Positions 1 to 9,241 are shown, numbered from the stretch's first letter. The stretch: DNA of 64,000 nt from Lachnospiraceae bacterium (GCA_015057085.1 SVFB01000062.1:1-64000), one strand, 5' to 3'. Numbers and translations: made by a program. Notes: a model not told the origin generated them from the sequence alone.

Positions 1-2
1 GC

Positions 3-65
3 GCAGCGAGCCCCGATTTTGTGCGGGAAGAGGGATGTGGCTGTGGTTGCCCAAATCCGTACTGA
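3..65 (+). CDS. Possible 3' end of a protein gene entering from the left edge
   Basis: One frame stays open from the window edge to a TGA at 63-65. It would encode a short tail ending in the cysteine-rich motif EEGCGCGC followed by PNPY. A similar CGCG-coding stretch recurs at about 220-270, which suggests this end is real coding sequence, but only 20 codons are visible. I do not recognise the family, and no function can be given. Confidence 0.25.
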   Translation, partial: AASPDFVREEGCGCGCPNPY

Positions 66-432
66 GTAAGTAGCGGAGCCTGCACAAGCGAAAAAGTTCG
101 AAGACCTGTTGCTGATGAAAGTGTTTGGACGTGGACTTATGACTGTGAGGCGGAGAAATATCGCCCTCGTACCCCGGCGAAAAATTCGTGATAGAAGCGA
201 AACACTTGCTTGGGCAATTTTTGCGCAGTCGCATCTTTTCGCTGAGGGAGGTGGATGTGGCTGTGGTCTGTTCAAAAGGGGCATTCTAAGTGTATGTGGT
301 CTGCACATCGCGATATGTAAAGAGGCTTGTTGACAAATCGAAATGCTTTGGGTGGCGGTGCCTGAGGCGGTTGCAACAGCGCTTGTTCATAGGCGGGGGG
401 AATTTGGTTTGGGAGCGGGTAAACGTTGCATT
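66..432. other. G-rich stretch without a confident gene
   Basis: About 370 bases upstream of the argS promoter carry no reading frame with a ribosome-binding site and a recognisable product. The stretch looks richer in G than the neighbouring genes. It holds a second copy of the 14-mer GGATGTGGCTGTGG (253-266; first copy 33-46), in a frame that again reads GCGCG. It may be a decayed partial duplication of the left-edge gene. No rho-independent terminator, T-box motif or tRNA is visible. Confidence 0.4.
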
Positions 433-461
433 TTGAAGATAAATCTGATAAACTCTATAAA
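433..461 (+). promoter_or_regulatory. Promoter of argS
   Basis: TTGAAG at 433-438 and TATAAA at 456-461 are separated by exactly 17 bases. They lie about 50 bases upstream of the argS start. This is a good match to a housekeeping sigma-A promoter. Confidence 0.65.
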
Positions 462-510
462 GTTGCACAATGCCTATGGTATGGCATTATGAAATTACAA
501 AGGAGGAGAC

Positions 511-2298
511 ATGAAGAAATTAATTGACGAAATCACTGAGGTTGTCACAAAAGCCTTCGTGGAGAACGGATATGACGAAAAATATGGAAAGGTCACCGTA
601 TCAAACAGACCTGACCTTTGTGAATATCAGTGCAATGGTGCAATGGCAGCTGCAAAAGAATATAAATGTGCACCGTTTATGATCTCAGACAAAATTGCAG
701 AAAGTCTTTCCGGAAGCGAAATGTTTTCAGCCGTAGAATCTGTAAAACCGGGATTCTTAAATATGACATTATCACCGGAATATGTTGCAAAATATATGAA
801 CCGTATGAAAGAAGATGATCGATTTGGATGCGAAAAAGATCCAAATCCAAAGACTATCATTGTAGATTACGGTGGACCAAACGTGGCAAAACCACTTCAT
901 GTAGGACATTTGCGTTCTGCAATCATAGGAGAATCCATTAAGCGTATCGCACGTTATATGGGACATAATGCCATTGGAGATGTACATCTGGGTGACTGGG
1001 GTCTTCAGATGGGATTAATCATTACTGAATTAAAGGAAAGAAAGCCGGATCTTTGCTATTTTGATGAAGCTTATGAAGGAGAATATCCGGAGGAAGCTCC
1101 GTTTACCTTATCTGAATTAGAGGAAATCTATCCGACCGCAAGCGGAAAGTCAAAAGAAGATGAGACATTTAAGAATGCAGCATTGGATGCAACAAATGAG
1201 CTCCAGCAGGGAAGACGCGGCTATCGTGCATTGTTAAAGCATATTTTAGATATTTCTATTCCGGATTTAACAAAAAACTATGCGAACTTAAATGTATCAT
1301 TTGAACTTTGGAAGGGAGAAAAGGACGCTGCGCCTTATATTCCGGATATGGTTCAAATGTTAAAGGATAAGGGATTTGCCCATATCAGCGAAGGCGCATT
1401 GGTTGTGGATGTCAAAGAAGAGACAGATTCAAAAGAAATCCCGCCTTGCATTATCTTAAAAAGCGATGGGTCTTCTCTTTATGCCACCACAGATTTGGCA
1501 ACAATGGTTTGGAGAATGCAAGATTATAACCCGGATGCAATGATTTATCTTGCCGACAAGAGACAAGAACTTCATTTTATTCAGTGCTTCAGAACCGCTA
1601 AGAAGACAGGAATCGTAAATGAGGACACTGATTTAACATTTATCGGATTTGGTACCATGAACGGAAAAGACGGAAAGCCTTTTAAGACAAGAGAAGGTGG
1701 CGTTATGCGTCTTGAAAATCTGGTCAATGATGTGAATGAGGAAATGTATCAAAAGATTTCCGAAAACCGTAAATCCAAAGAAGATTTGGATATTTCAGAG
1801 GAAGAAGCAAGAGAGACTTCAAAGAAAATTGCCCTTGCTGCGATTAAGTACGGAGATTTATCAAACCAGACAGTCAAGGATTACATCTTTGATATTGACC
1901 GTTTCACTTCGTTTGAAGGAAACACAGGACCATACATTTTGTATACCATCGTTCGTATCAAATCAATTCTGGCGAAATATGAGGCAACCGGAAAGAATCC
2001 GGATGCTGCAGGCGAGATTCTCCCGAGCGTAAATGCAAGTGAAAAGAAATTAAATCTTGCAATTGCCGGATTTGCCGGAGCAATTCAAAGTGCCTATACA
2101 GAAAAGGCTCCGCACAAGATTTGTGCATATATTTATGAGCTGGCAGAGGCCTTTAACGGTTTCTACCACGAGACAAAGATTTTATCCGAAGAGGACGAAG
2201 CACGTCAGCTTTCTTTCATCAAAGAATTGCAGCTGACAAGAGATATTCTCTTGACCTGTATTGATTTACTGGGCTTCGAAGCTCCGGAAAGAATGTAA
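511..2298 (+). CDS. argS: Arginyl-tRNA synthetase
   Basis: Class I aminoacyl-tRNA synthetase that charges tRNA-Arg with arginine in the cytoplasm. The 595-residue length is normal for the family. Visible landmarks are the N-terminal Arg-S additional domain (about residues 1-85), the signature block with HVGH in place of HIGH (PLHVGHLRS), the conserved GDVHLGDWG downstream of it, the TREGG segment that stands in for KMSKS in many ArgRS, and a C-terminal DALR anticodon-binding domain. The start is fixed by AAAGGAGGAG just upstream of the ATG. It has its own promoter at 433-461 and is followed by prfC after 21 bases, so the two are probably cotranscribed. A tRNA-Arg gene lies elsewhere in the window, at 10185. 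Confidence 0.97.
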   Translation: MKKLIDEITEVVTKAFVENGYDEKYGKVTVSNRPDLCEYQCNGAMAAAKEYKCAPFMISDKIAESLSGSEMFSAVESVKPGFLNMTLSPEYVAKYMNRMKEDDRFGCEKDPNPKTIIVDYGGPNVAKPLHVGHLRSAIIGESIKRIARYMGHNAIGDVHLGDWGLQMGLIITELKERKPDLCYFDEAYEGEYPEEAPFTLSELEEIYPTASGKSKEDETFKNAALDATNELQQGRRGYRALLKHILDISIPDLTKNYANLNVSFELWKGEKDAAPYIPDMVQMLKDKGFAHISEGALVVDVKEETDSKEIPPCIILKSDGSSLYATTDLATMVWRMQDYNPDAMIYLADKRQELHFIQCFRTAKKTGIVNEDTDLTFIGFGTMNGKDGKPFKTREGGVMRLENLVNDVNEEMYQKISENRKSKEDLDISEEEARETSKKIALAAIKYGDLSNQTVKDYIFDIDRFTSFEGNTGPYILYTIVRIKSILAKYEATGKNPDAAGEILPSVNASEKKLNLAIAGFAGAIQSAYTEKAPHKICAYIYELAEAFNGFYHETKILSEEDEARQLSFIKELQLTRDILLTCIDLLGFEAPERM

Positions 2299-2319
2299 AA
2301 TCTTTGATGAGGAAAAGAA

Positions 2320-3912
2320 ATGAAAGACTTGCGTAAAGAAATTGAAAAACGCCGTACCTTCGCGATTATTTCCCATCCGGATGCGGGTAAGACGACTTTG
2401 ACAGAGAAATTTTTGCTCTATGGAGGAGCAATCAATCAGGCTGGATCCGTAAAAGGAAAAGCAACTGCGAAACATGCGGTTTCTGACTGGATGGAAATCG
2501 AGAAACAGCGTGGTATTTCCGTTACATCATCCGTTTTGCAGTTTAATTATGATGGTTATTGCATCAATATTTTGGATACACCGGGACATCAGGACTTCTC
2601 TGAGGATACATATCGTACCTTGATGGCTGCTGACTCTGCTGTCATGGTAATTGATGCATCAAAAGGTGTCGAGGCACAGACCCGTAAATTATTTAAAGTC
2701 TGTGTAATGCGTCATATTCCAATCTTTACTTTTATTAACAAGATGGATAGAGATGCAAATGACACTTTTGAATTGCTTGATGATATTGAAAACGAGCTTG
2801 GGATTGCAACTTGTCCGATTAACTGGCCGATTGGCTCAGGTAAGGAGTTCAAAGGTGTTTATGACTTGAAATCGAAAAAGGTTATGACCTTCTCTGATAC
2901 CTTAAAGGGAACAAAGGAAGGAAACGAAACCTTAATTGATATTGATGACCCGGCTTTGGACGAAGAAATCGGTAAGGAGAAAAAAGCTCAGTTATTAGAG
3001 GAAATTGAACTCTTAGAAGGTGCCGGTGCTGAGTTTGATCAGGATCTTGTTACAAAGGGAGAACTATCTCCGGTATTCTTTGGATCTGCTTTGACAAACT
3101 TTGGTGTTGAGACATTTCTTCAGCATTTCCTGCAGATGACTTATGCACCGCTTGCGAGAAATTCCAATCAAGGTGTTATTGATCCTTTTAATCAGGATTT
3201 TTCGGCATTTGTATTTAAAATTCAGGCAAATATGAATAAAAACCACCGCGACAGAATTGCTTTTATGCGTATCGTGTCAGGCAAGTTTGAAGCGGGAATG
3301 GAAGCTTACCATGTGCAGGGTGGCAAGAATATTAAGCTTGCGCAACCGCAACAGATGATGGCAGATGAGCGAAAGATGGTAACGGAGGCTTGCGCCGGTG
3401 ATATCATCGGATTGTTCGATCCGGGTATTTTTTCAATCGGTGATACGTTAACCACTGCAAAGGAAAAGTTTGCATTTGAAGGAATTCCTACCTTTGCACC
3501 GGAACATTTTGCAAGATGTTCTCTGGTTGATTCCATGAAGCGTAAGCAGTTTGTCAAGGGAATCACGCAGATTGCTCAGGAAGGTGCGATTCAGATATTC
3601 CAGGAATACAAAGGTGGAATGGAAGAAATCATTGTAGGTGTAGTTGGTGTCTTACAGTTTGATGTCTTAAAATTCCGTCTGCAGAGCGAATATAATGTGG
3701 AAATTCGTCTGGAGAATCTGCCGTATGAATACATTCGTTGGATTAAAAATCCGGAAACCGTGGATATGGACCGTTTGGTTGGAACCAGCGATATGAAGAA
3801 AGTAAAAGATATGAAAGACCGTCCGCTTTTGATCTTTATCAACGAGTGGAGTATCGGAATGGTTCTGGATCGTAATGATGGTCTTGAACTGGAAGAATTC
3901 AGTCGAAATTAA
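2320..3912 (+). CDS. prfC: Peptide chain release factor 3
   Basis: Translational GTPase that recycles release factors RF1 and RF2 from the ribosome after termination. The 530-residue protein shows the ordered G motifs: the P-loop HPDAGKTT near residue 20, DTPGHQDF and NKMDRD. The RF3-type domains II and III follow. The length matches RF3 rather than EF-G, and the opening segment EKRRTFAIISHPDAG is typical of RF3. The ATG follows GAGGAAAAG. It lies 21 bases after argS and ends just before a rho-independent terminator, which closes the argS-prfC unit. Confidence 0.96.
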   Translation: MKDLRKEIEKRRTFAIISHPDAGKTTLTEKFLLYGGAINQAGSVKGKATAKHAVSDWMEIEKQRGISVTSSVLQFNYDGYCINILDTPGHQDFSEDTYRTLMAADSAVMVIDASKGVEAQTRKLFKVCVMRHIPIFTFINKMDRDANDTFELLDDIENELGIATCPINWPIGSGKEFKGVYDLKSKKVMTFSDTLKGTKEGNETLIDIDDPALDEEIGKEKKAQLLEEIELLEGAGAEFDQDLVTKGELSPVFFGSALTNFGVETFLQHFLQMTYAPLARNSNQGVIDPFNQDFSAFVFKIQANMNKNHRDRIAFMRIVSGKFEAGMEAYHVQGGKNIKLAQPQQMMADERKMVTEACAGDIIGLFDPGIFSIGDTLTTAKEKFAFEGIPTFAPEHFARCSLVDSMKRKQFVKGITQIAQEGAIQIFQEYKGGMEEIIVGVVGVLQFDVLKFRLQSEYNVEIRLENLPYEYIRWIKNPETVDMDRLVGTSDMKKVKDMKDRPLLIFINEWSIGMVLDRNDGLELEEFSRN

Positions 3913-3929
3913 TAAGAAAATCAAGAAAA

Positions 3930-3955
3930 GGCAAAGCGCGCTTTGTCTTTTTTTG
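3930..3955 (+). terminator. Rho-independent terminator after prfC
   Basis: A 7-bp stem (GGCAAAG / CTTTGTC, one G-T pair) with loop CGCG is followed by seven T residues. It sits 18 bases downstream of the prfC stop. Confidence 0.8.
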
Positions 3956-3971
3956 TGCTCTTTAAACGATG

Positions 3972-4001
3972 TTGACAAGGCTTTAAAGAAATAATTATAA
4001 T
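3972..4001 (+). promoter_or_regulatory. Upstream recA promoter
   Basis: TTGACA (3972-3977) and TATAAT (3996-4001), both perfect consensus, are spaced by 18 bases. They lie about 135 bases before recA and upstream of a second promoter that carries the LexA box. Confidence 0.65.
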
Positions 4002-4027
4002 AAAACCGTCGTTTGGAGAAAAATCGG

Positions 4028-4056
4028 TTGACATCCGATAAAAAGTATATTAGTAT
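4028..4056 (+). promoter_or_regulatory. Proximal, SOS-controlled recA promoter
   Basis: TTGACA (4028-4033), a 17-base spacer and TAGTAT (4051-4056). The LexA box at 4065-4078 begins at the expected transcription start, so LexA would block this promoter and could also roadblock transcription from the upstream one. Confidence 0.7.
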
Positions 4057-4064
4057 GAAATAAA

Positions 4065-4078
4065 CGAACAGATGTTCT
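4065..4078. promoter_or_regulatory. LexA (SOS) box of recA
   Basis: CGAACAGATGTTCT contains the Gram-positive SOS half-sites GAAC-N4-GTTC without mismatch. Its position right after the -10 element is as in other Firmicutes recA genes. lexA itself is not in this window. Confidence 0.85.
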
Positions 4079-4134
4079 GAAAGTTTGTTCGACTGCCCGA
4101 GATAATTGAAATTACTAGATGAAAGGAAATAAAA

Positions 4135-5187
4135 ATGGCAAAAGAAGATAAATTAAAAGCATTAGATGCTGCAATTGCACAGATTGAAAAGCAATATGGT
4201 AAAGGATCGGTAATGAAGCTTGGCGATAATGCAAGCAATATGAATGTAGAGACAGTTCCAACCGGTTCCCTTAGTCTGGATATCGCATTGGGATTGGGTG
4301 GACTTCCAAAGGGCCGTATCGTTGAGATTTACGGACCAGAATCTTCAGGTAAGACAACAGTTGCCCTTCATTGCGTAGCTGAGGTACAGAAGCGTGGCGG
4401 AATTGCAGGATTTATTGATGCAGAGCATGCTTTGGATCCTGTATATGCAAAGAATATCGGTGTAGATATCGATAATTTATATATTTCACAGCCGGATTGC
4501 GGTGAACAGGCATTGGAAATCACCGAAACCATGGTTCGCTCAGGCGCTGTGGATATTGTGATTGTCGATTCTGTAGCAGCACTTGTTCCAAAGGCAGAAA
4601 TTGATGGTGATATGGGCGATTCGCATGTGGGACTTCAGGCCAGACTTATGAGCCAGGCACTTCGTAAGCTTACAGGTGTCATCAGCAAATCAAATTGTAT
4701 TGTTATATTCATTAACCAGTTGCGTGAAAAAGTTGGTATTATGTTCGGTAATCCGGAGACCACAACAGGTGGACGAGCATTAAAGTTTTATTCTTCCGTT
4801 CGCTTGGATGTGCGCAGAGTAGAAGCATTAAAGCAGGCCGGTGAAGTAATCGGTAACCATACACGTGTTAAAGTTGTAAAGAATAAGGTTGCACCTCCAT
4901 TCCGTGAGGCTGAATTTGATATTATGTTTGGTCAAGGAATCTCAAAGGAAGGCGATATCCTTGATTTGGCAGCAAATGCCGGAATTATCAATAAATCCGG
5001 AGCATGGTATGCTTATGAAGGCGAAAAGATTGGTCAAGGTCGCGAGAATGCGAAGACTTATCTGAGAGAGAATGCGGATTTCTGCGATATGATTGAAGCA
5101 AAGGTTCGTGATCATTATTTGAATCTGTCTGAGGAAGAAGTACAGGAACCGCAGACTGAGACAGAGGATATTTCACCGGAGGAATAA
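4135..5187 (+). CDS. recA: Recombinase A
   Basis: ATP-dependent DNA strand-exchange protein. Its filament on single-stranded DNA drives homologous recombination and stimulates LexA self-cleavage. The 350-residue sequence has the normal length, the Walker A motif GPESSGKTT at residues 67-75, the Walker B region [11 protein letters not shown], and the conserved INQLREK loop followed by the [10 protein letters not shown] block. The C-terminal tail is acidic, as usual. The start is supported by GAAAGGAA upstream of the ATG. Two tandem promoters and a perfect LexA box precede it. recX follows after 16 bases, a classical regulatory pair. Confidence 0.98.
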   Translation: MAKEDKLKALDAAIAQIEKQYGKGSVMKLGDNASNMNVETVPTGSLSLDIALGLGGLPKGRIVEIYGPESSGKTTVALHCVAEVQKRGGIAGFIDAEHALDPVYAKNIGVDIDNLYISQPDCGEQALEITETMVRSGAVDIVIVDSVAALVPKAEIDGDMGDSHVGLQARLMSQALRKLTGVISKSNCIVIFINQLREKVGIMFGNPETTTGGRALKFYSSVRLDVRRVEALKQAGEVIGNHTRVKVVKNKVAPPFREAEFDIMFGQGISKEGDILDLAANAGIINKSGAWYAYEGEKIGQGRENAKTYLRENADFCDMIEAKVRDHYLNLSEEEVQEPQTETEDISPEE

Positions 5188-5203
5188 TTTGAAGGTGTAG
5201 ATT

Positions 5204-5821
5204 ATGGAGAATGGATTTTTTGTCAAAGAAATTAAAACAAAGACAAAAGGTAAATATGAGGTTTCCCTTGAAGGAGGGGAACCTCTCATTCTATACGGAA
5301 AAGAATTGAATCATTACAATGTAAAAGAGGGCCAGATTCTTCCGGAACAGGTGCATGAACAAATCATTTCGGAGGTCCTTTCAAAGCGTGCGATTAAACG
5401 TGCAATGCATTTGATGGAAAAGATGGACCGAACAGAGCATGATTTGCGGGATAAACTTCGCAAAAATGGTTATCCGACCTGCTGTATCGATGCTGCTGTT
5501 GCTTATCTTGAGTCTTATCATTATTTGGATGATCGCCGATATGCCGAAAATTATATTCGCTATCGCCAAGAGAAAGAAAGCAAACGCATCATGAAGCAGA
5601 AATTAATGCAAAAAGGTGTGGACAGCCGGTTGATTGATGAGTGTTTGGAAGAATATTGCGAATCGGATGAACTTGAATTAGTTTTGTACTGGCTTCGCAA
5701 GCGCAAATATGATCCGAAAACCGCAGATTTAAAGGAAAAACAAAGGACGTATGCCTTTCTGATGCGAAAGGGATTTTCTTCTTCTTTAGTGGCAACTGCA
5801 ATGCGCGTGGATGCAGAATGA
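5204..5821 (+). CDS. recX: Regulatory protein RecX
   Basis: Binds RecA filaments and limits their extension and ATPase activity. The 205-residue protein is built of small three-helix repeats, with the family signature around YLDDRRYAENYIRYR near residues 108-122 and the preceding segment R(T/A)EHDLRDKLR. It follows recA by 16 bases and shares its SOS-controlled transcript, which is the usual arrangement and supports the assignment despite the low sequence conservation of RecX. The ATG at 5204 is preceded by GAAGGTG. Confidence 0.93.
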   Translation: MENGFFVKEIKTKTKGKYEVSLEGGEPLILYGKELNHYNVKEGQILPEQVHEQIISEVLSKRAIKRAMHLMEKMDRTEHDLRDKLRKNGYPTCCIDAAVAYLESYHYLDDRRYAENYIRYRQEKESKRIMKQKLMQKGVDSRLIDECLEEYCESDELELVLYWLRKRKYDPKTADLKEKQRTYAFLMRKGFSSSLVATAMRVDAE

Positions 5822-5835
5822 TTGTGGTGCATTTC

Positions 5836-5864
5836 TTGACATAAAGTATCAAAAAGGATAATAT
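5836..5864 (+). promoter_or_regulatory. Promoter of rny
   Basis: Perfect TTGACA (5836-5841), a 17-base spacer and TAATAT (5859-5864). It starts 15 bases after the recX stop, giving rny a promoter of its own. Confidence 0.6.
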
Positions 5865-5933
5865 TAAATTGTTGTATTTATAGACATTAATTTAAGTAAT
5901 TTCTTTTGTTATATGTACAATGAAAATTTAATA

Positions 5934-5946
5934 AGGAGGTGCTCCT
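5934..5946 (+). promoter_or_regulatory. Self-complementary ribosome-binding site of rny
   Basis: The strong Shine-Dalgarno AAGGAGG is followed at once by GTG and CTCCT, so AGGAG (5934-5938) can pair with CTCCT (5942-5946) across a three-base loop. The short hairpin would mask the ribosome-binding site of the ATG at 5949. It may tune translation or be a fortuitous dyad. Confidence 0.4.
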
Positions 5947-5948
5947 AG

Positions 5949-7505
5949 ATGATGCCAATAGGAATAGCGATTGGTGCGATTCTGGGTGCCGTTGTTGTAA
6001 CTGCTCTTGTAGTTTGGTTTGTTACAAGTTCAGTCTTAAAAAAGTCCGCTAATTCAAAAATTGCAAATGCGGATAAGAAAGCGCTCGAGATTATCGATGA
6101 GGCTGTTAAGACTGCTGAGACAAAGAAACGTGAAGCTTTGCTCGAAGCAAAAGAAGAGAATATTCGTGCAAAGAATGACCTTGATAAAGAAATCAAGGAA
6201 CGTAGAAATGAAATGCAACGAAACGAGCGAAGAGTAGTGCAGAAAGAGGAATCTGTAGACAAGAAATTAGAAGCAGTTGAAAAGAAAGAAGCTTCTCTTG
6301 CACAAAAAGAAGATGCCCTCAATAAGCAAAAGGCACAGGTCGCAAAATTGAATGAGCAACGCATTCAGGAACTGGAAAGAATTTCGGGACTTACCTCTGA
6401 ACAGGCAAAAGAATTTCTCTTAAAAACCATTGAAGAAGACGTAAAACTTGATACTGCAAAAATGATTAAAGAAGCGGATGCCAGAGCAAAGGAAGAGGCG
6501 GATAAGCGCGCTAAGGATTATGTTGTAACCGCAATCCAGAAATGTGCTGCTGATCATGTATCTGAAACTACAATTTCCGTTGTTCAGCTTCCAAATGATG
6601 AAATGAAGGGACGTATTATCGGTCGTGAAGGTCGAAATATCAGAACCCTTGAGACAATGACAGGTGTAGATTTGATTATCGATGATACACCTGAGGCTGT
6701 TATTTTATCCAGCTTTGATCCGATCCGCCGTGAAGTTGCAAGAATCGCTCTCGAGAAGTTGATTGTGGATGGACGTATTCATCCGGCACGCATCGAAGAG
6801 ATGGTCGAAAAAGCACAGAAGGAAGTGGACCAAATGATTCGAGAAGCAGGAGAATCTGCAACTCTCGAAGTCGGTGTTCATGGAATTCATCCGGAATTGG
6901 TTAAATTACTTGGAAAGATGAAGTTCCGTACAAGTTACGGACAGAACGCATTAAAGCATTCAATTGAAGTTGCACAGATTTGCGGTCTGTTGGCAGCTGA
7001 GGTTGGCGAAGATGTGAGAATGGCCAAGAGAGCAGGCTTATTACATGATATCGGTAAGTCTGTTGACCATGAAATGGAAGGATCACATATTCAGCTTGGT
7101 GTTGAATTATGTAAGAAATACAAGGAGTCACGTCTTGTGATTAATGCAGTAGAATCACATCACGGTGATGTTGAAGCGGAATCAATTATCGCATGTCTTG
7201 TACAGGCTGCTGATACAATCAGCGCAGCTCGTCCGGGCGCGAGAAGAGAGACGATTGAGACATATTCTAATCGCTTACAGCAATTAGAAGATATTACAAA
7301 TGGTTATAAGGGAGTCGAAAAATCTTTTGCTATTCAGGCAGGTAGAGAAGTTCGAGTAATGGTAGTTCCTGAGCAAATCAGTGACGCAGAGATGGTTCTT
7401 ATGGCGAGAGATATTTCAAAGCAGATTGAATCGGAATTGGAATATCCTGGTCAGATTAAGGTAAATATTATCAGAGAGTCACGTGTAGTTGATTATGCAA
7501 AGTAA
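5949..7505 (+). CDS. rny: Ribonuclease Y
   Basis: Membrane-anchored endoribonuclease that starts mRNA decay in Firmicutes. Domains in order: one N-terminal transmembrane segment (about residues 4-26), a long charged coiled coil (about 30-150) that accounts for the Lys/Glu/Ala-rich stretch, a KH RNA-binding domain with the GREGRNIR loop, and a metal-dependent HD domain with the HD dyad in LLHDIGK. The 518-residue length is typical. Two adjacent ATGs occur at 5949 and 5952, and the spacing from AAGGAGG favours either. It has its own promoter and terminator. Confidence 0.97.
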   Translation: MMPIGIAIGAILGAVVVTALVVWFVTSSVLKKSANSKIANADKKALEIIDEAVKTAETKKREALLEAKEENIRAKNDLDKEIKERRNEMQRNERRVVQKEESVDKKLEAVEKKEASLAQKEDALNKQKAQVAKLNEQRIQELERISGLTSEQAKEFLLKTIEEDVKLDTAKMIKEADARAKEEADKRAKDYVVTAIQKCAADHVSETTISVVQLPNDEMKGRIIGREGRNIRTLETMTGVDLIIDDTPEAVILSSFDPIRREVARIALEKLIVDGRIHPARIEEMVEKAQKEVDQMIREAGESATLEVGVHGIHPELVKLLGKMKFRTSYGQNALKHSIEVAQICGLLAAEVGEDVRMAKRAGLLHDIGKSVDHEMEGSHIQLGVELCKKYKESRLVINAVESHHGDVEAESIIACLVQAADTISAARPGARRETIETYSNRLQQLEDITNGYKGVEKSFAIQAGREVRVMVVPEQISDAEMVLMARDISKQIESELEYPGQIKVNIIRESRVVDYAK

Positions 7506-7513
7506 TTAAGATT

Positions 7514-7545
7514 GAGCCGACAGATTTTTTCTGTCGGCTCCTTTT
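7514..7545 (+). terminator. Rho-independent terminator after rny
   Basis: A strong stem (GAGCCGACAGA / TCTGTCGGCTC, 7514-7524 and 7530-7540) with a T-rich loop is followed by CTTTT. It begins nine bases after the rny stop. Confidence 0.88.
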
Positions 7546-7569
7546 CATATAAACAGAAAGGTAATCATC

Positions 7570-8103
7570 ATGGTGATACATCAGAAAAGATTAAAAAGAG
7601 AATTAGTACATAAAGGAGCAATTCTTGATATCTACAAAGATACAATGGAATTGCCGAATGGAAAAACGGAGGAATGGGATTTTGTATCACATCGAATGGG
7701 GGCTGCATGTGTACTTCCGGTATTGCCGGATGGAAGAATTATATTGGTTCGTCAATACAGAAATGCTCTTGAACGCGAAACCTTGGAAGTTCCTGCCGGC
7801 TGTAGGGATTCTAAAACAGAAGATACAAAGGTAACAGCACGACGAGAATTAAAAGAAGAAACAGGCTATGACTCAAATCAGATTACATTCCTGGCATCTC
7901 TTAGGACGACGGTTGCTTTTTGCGATGAACGTGTGGATGTTTATATGGCAGAAAATCTGATTCCGGGGGAGCAACATTTAGATGAGGCAGAATCCATCGA
8001 TATAGAGATATTTGATCTGGATACCTTAAAAAAGATGATTTATGAGGGGACAATTCAAGACAGCAAGACGGTTGCAGCAATTATGGCTTATGCAGCCAGA
8101 TAA
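7570..8103 (+). CDS. NUDIX hydrolase, probably ADP-ribose pyrophosphatase
   Basis: Hydrolyses nucleoside diphosphate derivatives, most likely ADP-ribose, to nucleoside monophosphate plus sugar phosphate. The 177-residue protein carries a complete Nudix box, G-x5-E-x7-RELKEETG, around residues 77-99. The upstream segment with VRQYRNAL and the LEVPAG motif just before the box are typical of the ADP-ribose pyrophosphatase (NudF) subgroup. The ATG at 7570 has only a modest AAAGG upstream. A GTG one codon further on is the alternative. It stands alone between two terminators, so it probably uses a promoter hidden in the short preceding gap. Substrate is inferred from subgroup similarity only. Confidence 0.88.
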   Translation: MVIHQKRLKRELVHKGAILDIYKDTMELPNGKTEEWDFVSHRMGAACVLPVLPDGRIILVRQYRNALERETLEVPAGCRDSKTEDTKVTARRELKEETGYDSNQITFLASLRTTVAFCDERVDVYMAENLIPGEQHLDEAESIDIEIFDLDTLKKMIYEGTIQDSKTVAAIMAYAAR

Positions 8104-8104
8104 A

Positions 8105-8139
8105 AAAACAAAGAGTCACGTTTCGTGACTCTTTGTTTT
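8105..8139. terminator. Bidirectional terminator between the NUDIX gene and aroF
   Basis: A perfect 12-bp stem (CAAAGAGTCACG / CGTGACTCTTTG, loop TTT) is flanked by A and T runs. It can therefore terminate both the plus-strand NUDIX gene and the convergent minus-strand aroF. Confidence 0.88.
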
Positions 8140-8156
8140 AAAATTCTTTATTTGGA

Positions 8157-9185
8157 TTATGCTTGCTCAGCAATATCATAAATTAATCGTTCGGAATCAG
8201 CCCATCCAAGACATGGATCCGTGATGGATTTTCCATAGATTCCTTCGCCAATCTTTTGTGCGTCTTCTTCGATATAACTTTCAATCATCAATCCCTTTAC
8301 CAGACGATGGATGTCAGTTGATACTTTACGATTGTGCATCACTTCTTTTGCAATACGAATCTGCTCCTTGAATTTCTTTCCGGAGTTGGAGTGGTTGGTA
8401 TCAATGACAGCAGCCGGATTTACCAAATCCATTTTTTCATACATTTCATTTAAGCGAATCAAATCTTCGTAGTGATAATTGGTTGTGGTATTACCATGCT
8501 TAGAAACCGCGCCTCTTAATACCACATGAGTCAAAGGATTTCCGGTTGTTTCAACTTCATATCCGCGATATACAAATTGATGTGGATGCTGTGCTGCATA
8601 TACAGAATTCAACATAACAGAGAAATCTCCACTGGTTGGATTCTTCATACCGCTTGCAACATCAAATCCGCTGACAGTTAAGCGATGCTGTTGATCTTCG
8701 ACAGATCTTGCTCCGATGGCAACATAGGAGAGCAAATCTTCTACATAGCCCCAGTTTTCCGGGTAAAGCATCTCATCTGCTGCAGTTAATCCGCTTTCGG
8801 AAATTGCGCGGATATGCATTTTTCTCATGGCAATCAAGCCTTCGACCAGATCCGGTGCTTTTTCCGGGTCAGGCTGAGATGCAATTCCTTTATAACCTTC
8901 TCCGGTTGTACGTGGCTTGTTGGTATAGATTCGTGGAATGATAATTAATTTATCTTTCACCTTTTCTTGAATTGGAGCAAGGCGGCTGATATAATCACAG
9001 ACAGAATCTTCATTATCGGCAGAGCATGGACCAATGATTAACAAAAATCGGTCGTCTTTTCCGGTGATGACATCGGAGATTTCTTTGTCACGTGCTACTT
9101 TAAGGGCAGTTAACTGATCGCCAAGTGGATAGTCATGCTTAATCTCAGCCGGTGTAGGCAGCTGATTTTTGAAAATAAAACTCAT
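8157..9185 (-). CDS. aroF: 3-deoxy-7-phosphoheptulonate (DAHP) synthase, class I alpha
   Basis: Condenses phosphoenolpyruvate and erythrose 4-phosphate, the first step of the shikimate pathway. The 342-residue sequence matches the E. coli AroF/AroG/AroH type: LLIIGPCSADNED near the N-terminus, PRIYTNKPRTT, the GARSVEDQQHR region and the metal-binding DTNHSNSGKK. The start is supported by AAAAGAGG upstream on the minus strand. It is divergent from aroD, the third enzyme of the same pathway, across a 172-base region holding one promoter for each. Which feedback inhibitor acts cannot be read from the sequence, so the F, G or H symbol is a convention. Confidence 0.94.
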   Translation of the reverse strand: MSFIFKNQLPTPAEIKHDYPLGDQLTALKVARDKEISDVITGKDDRFLLIIGPCSADNEDSVCDYISRLAPIQEKVKDKLIIIPRIYTNKPRTTGEGYKGIASQPDPEKAPDLVEGLIAMRKMHIRAISESGLTAADEMLYPENWGYVEDLLSYVAIGARSVEDQQHRLTVSGFDVASGMKNPTSGDFSVMLNSVYAAQHPHQFVYRGYEVETTGNPLTHVVLRGAVSKHGNTTTNYHYEDLIRLNEMYEKMDLVNPAAVIDTNHSNSGKKFKEQIRIAKEVMHNRKVSTDIHRLVKGLMIESYIEEDAQKIGEGIYGKSITDPCLGWADSERLIYDIAEQA

Positions 9186-9241
9186 TTTCCAATTCCTCTT
9201 TTCTTACTTTTTGAAATTAAAGTGTTAAACTTTTAGTTGAT

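Noticed and set aside
109-333. 74-codon reading frame in the left-edge region
   Set aside because: No suitable ribosome-binding site and no recognisable product; part of it is the GCGCG repeat. Treated as non-coding or decayed sequence.
340-400. GGGTGGCGGTGCC resembling a T-box antiterminator before argS
   Set aside because: It lacks the core ACCGCG, no specifier stem or terminator follows, and the mapped promoter lies downstream of it.
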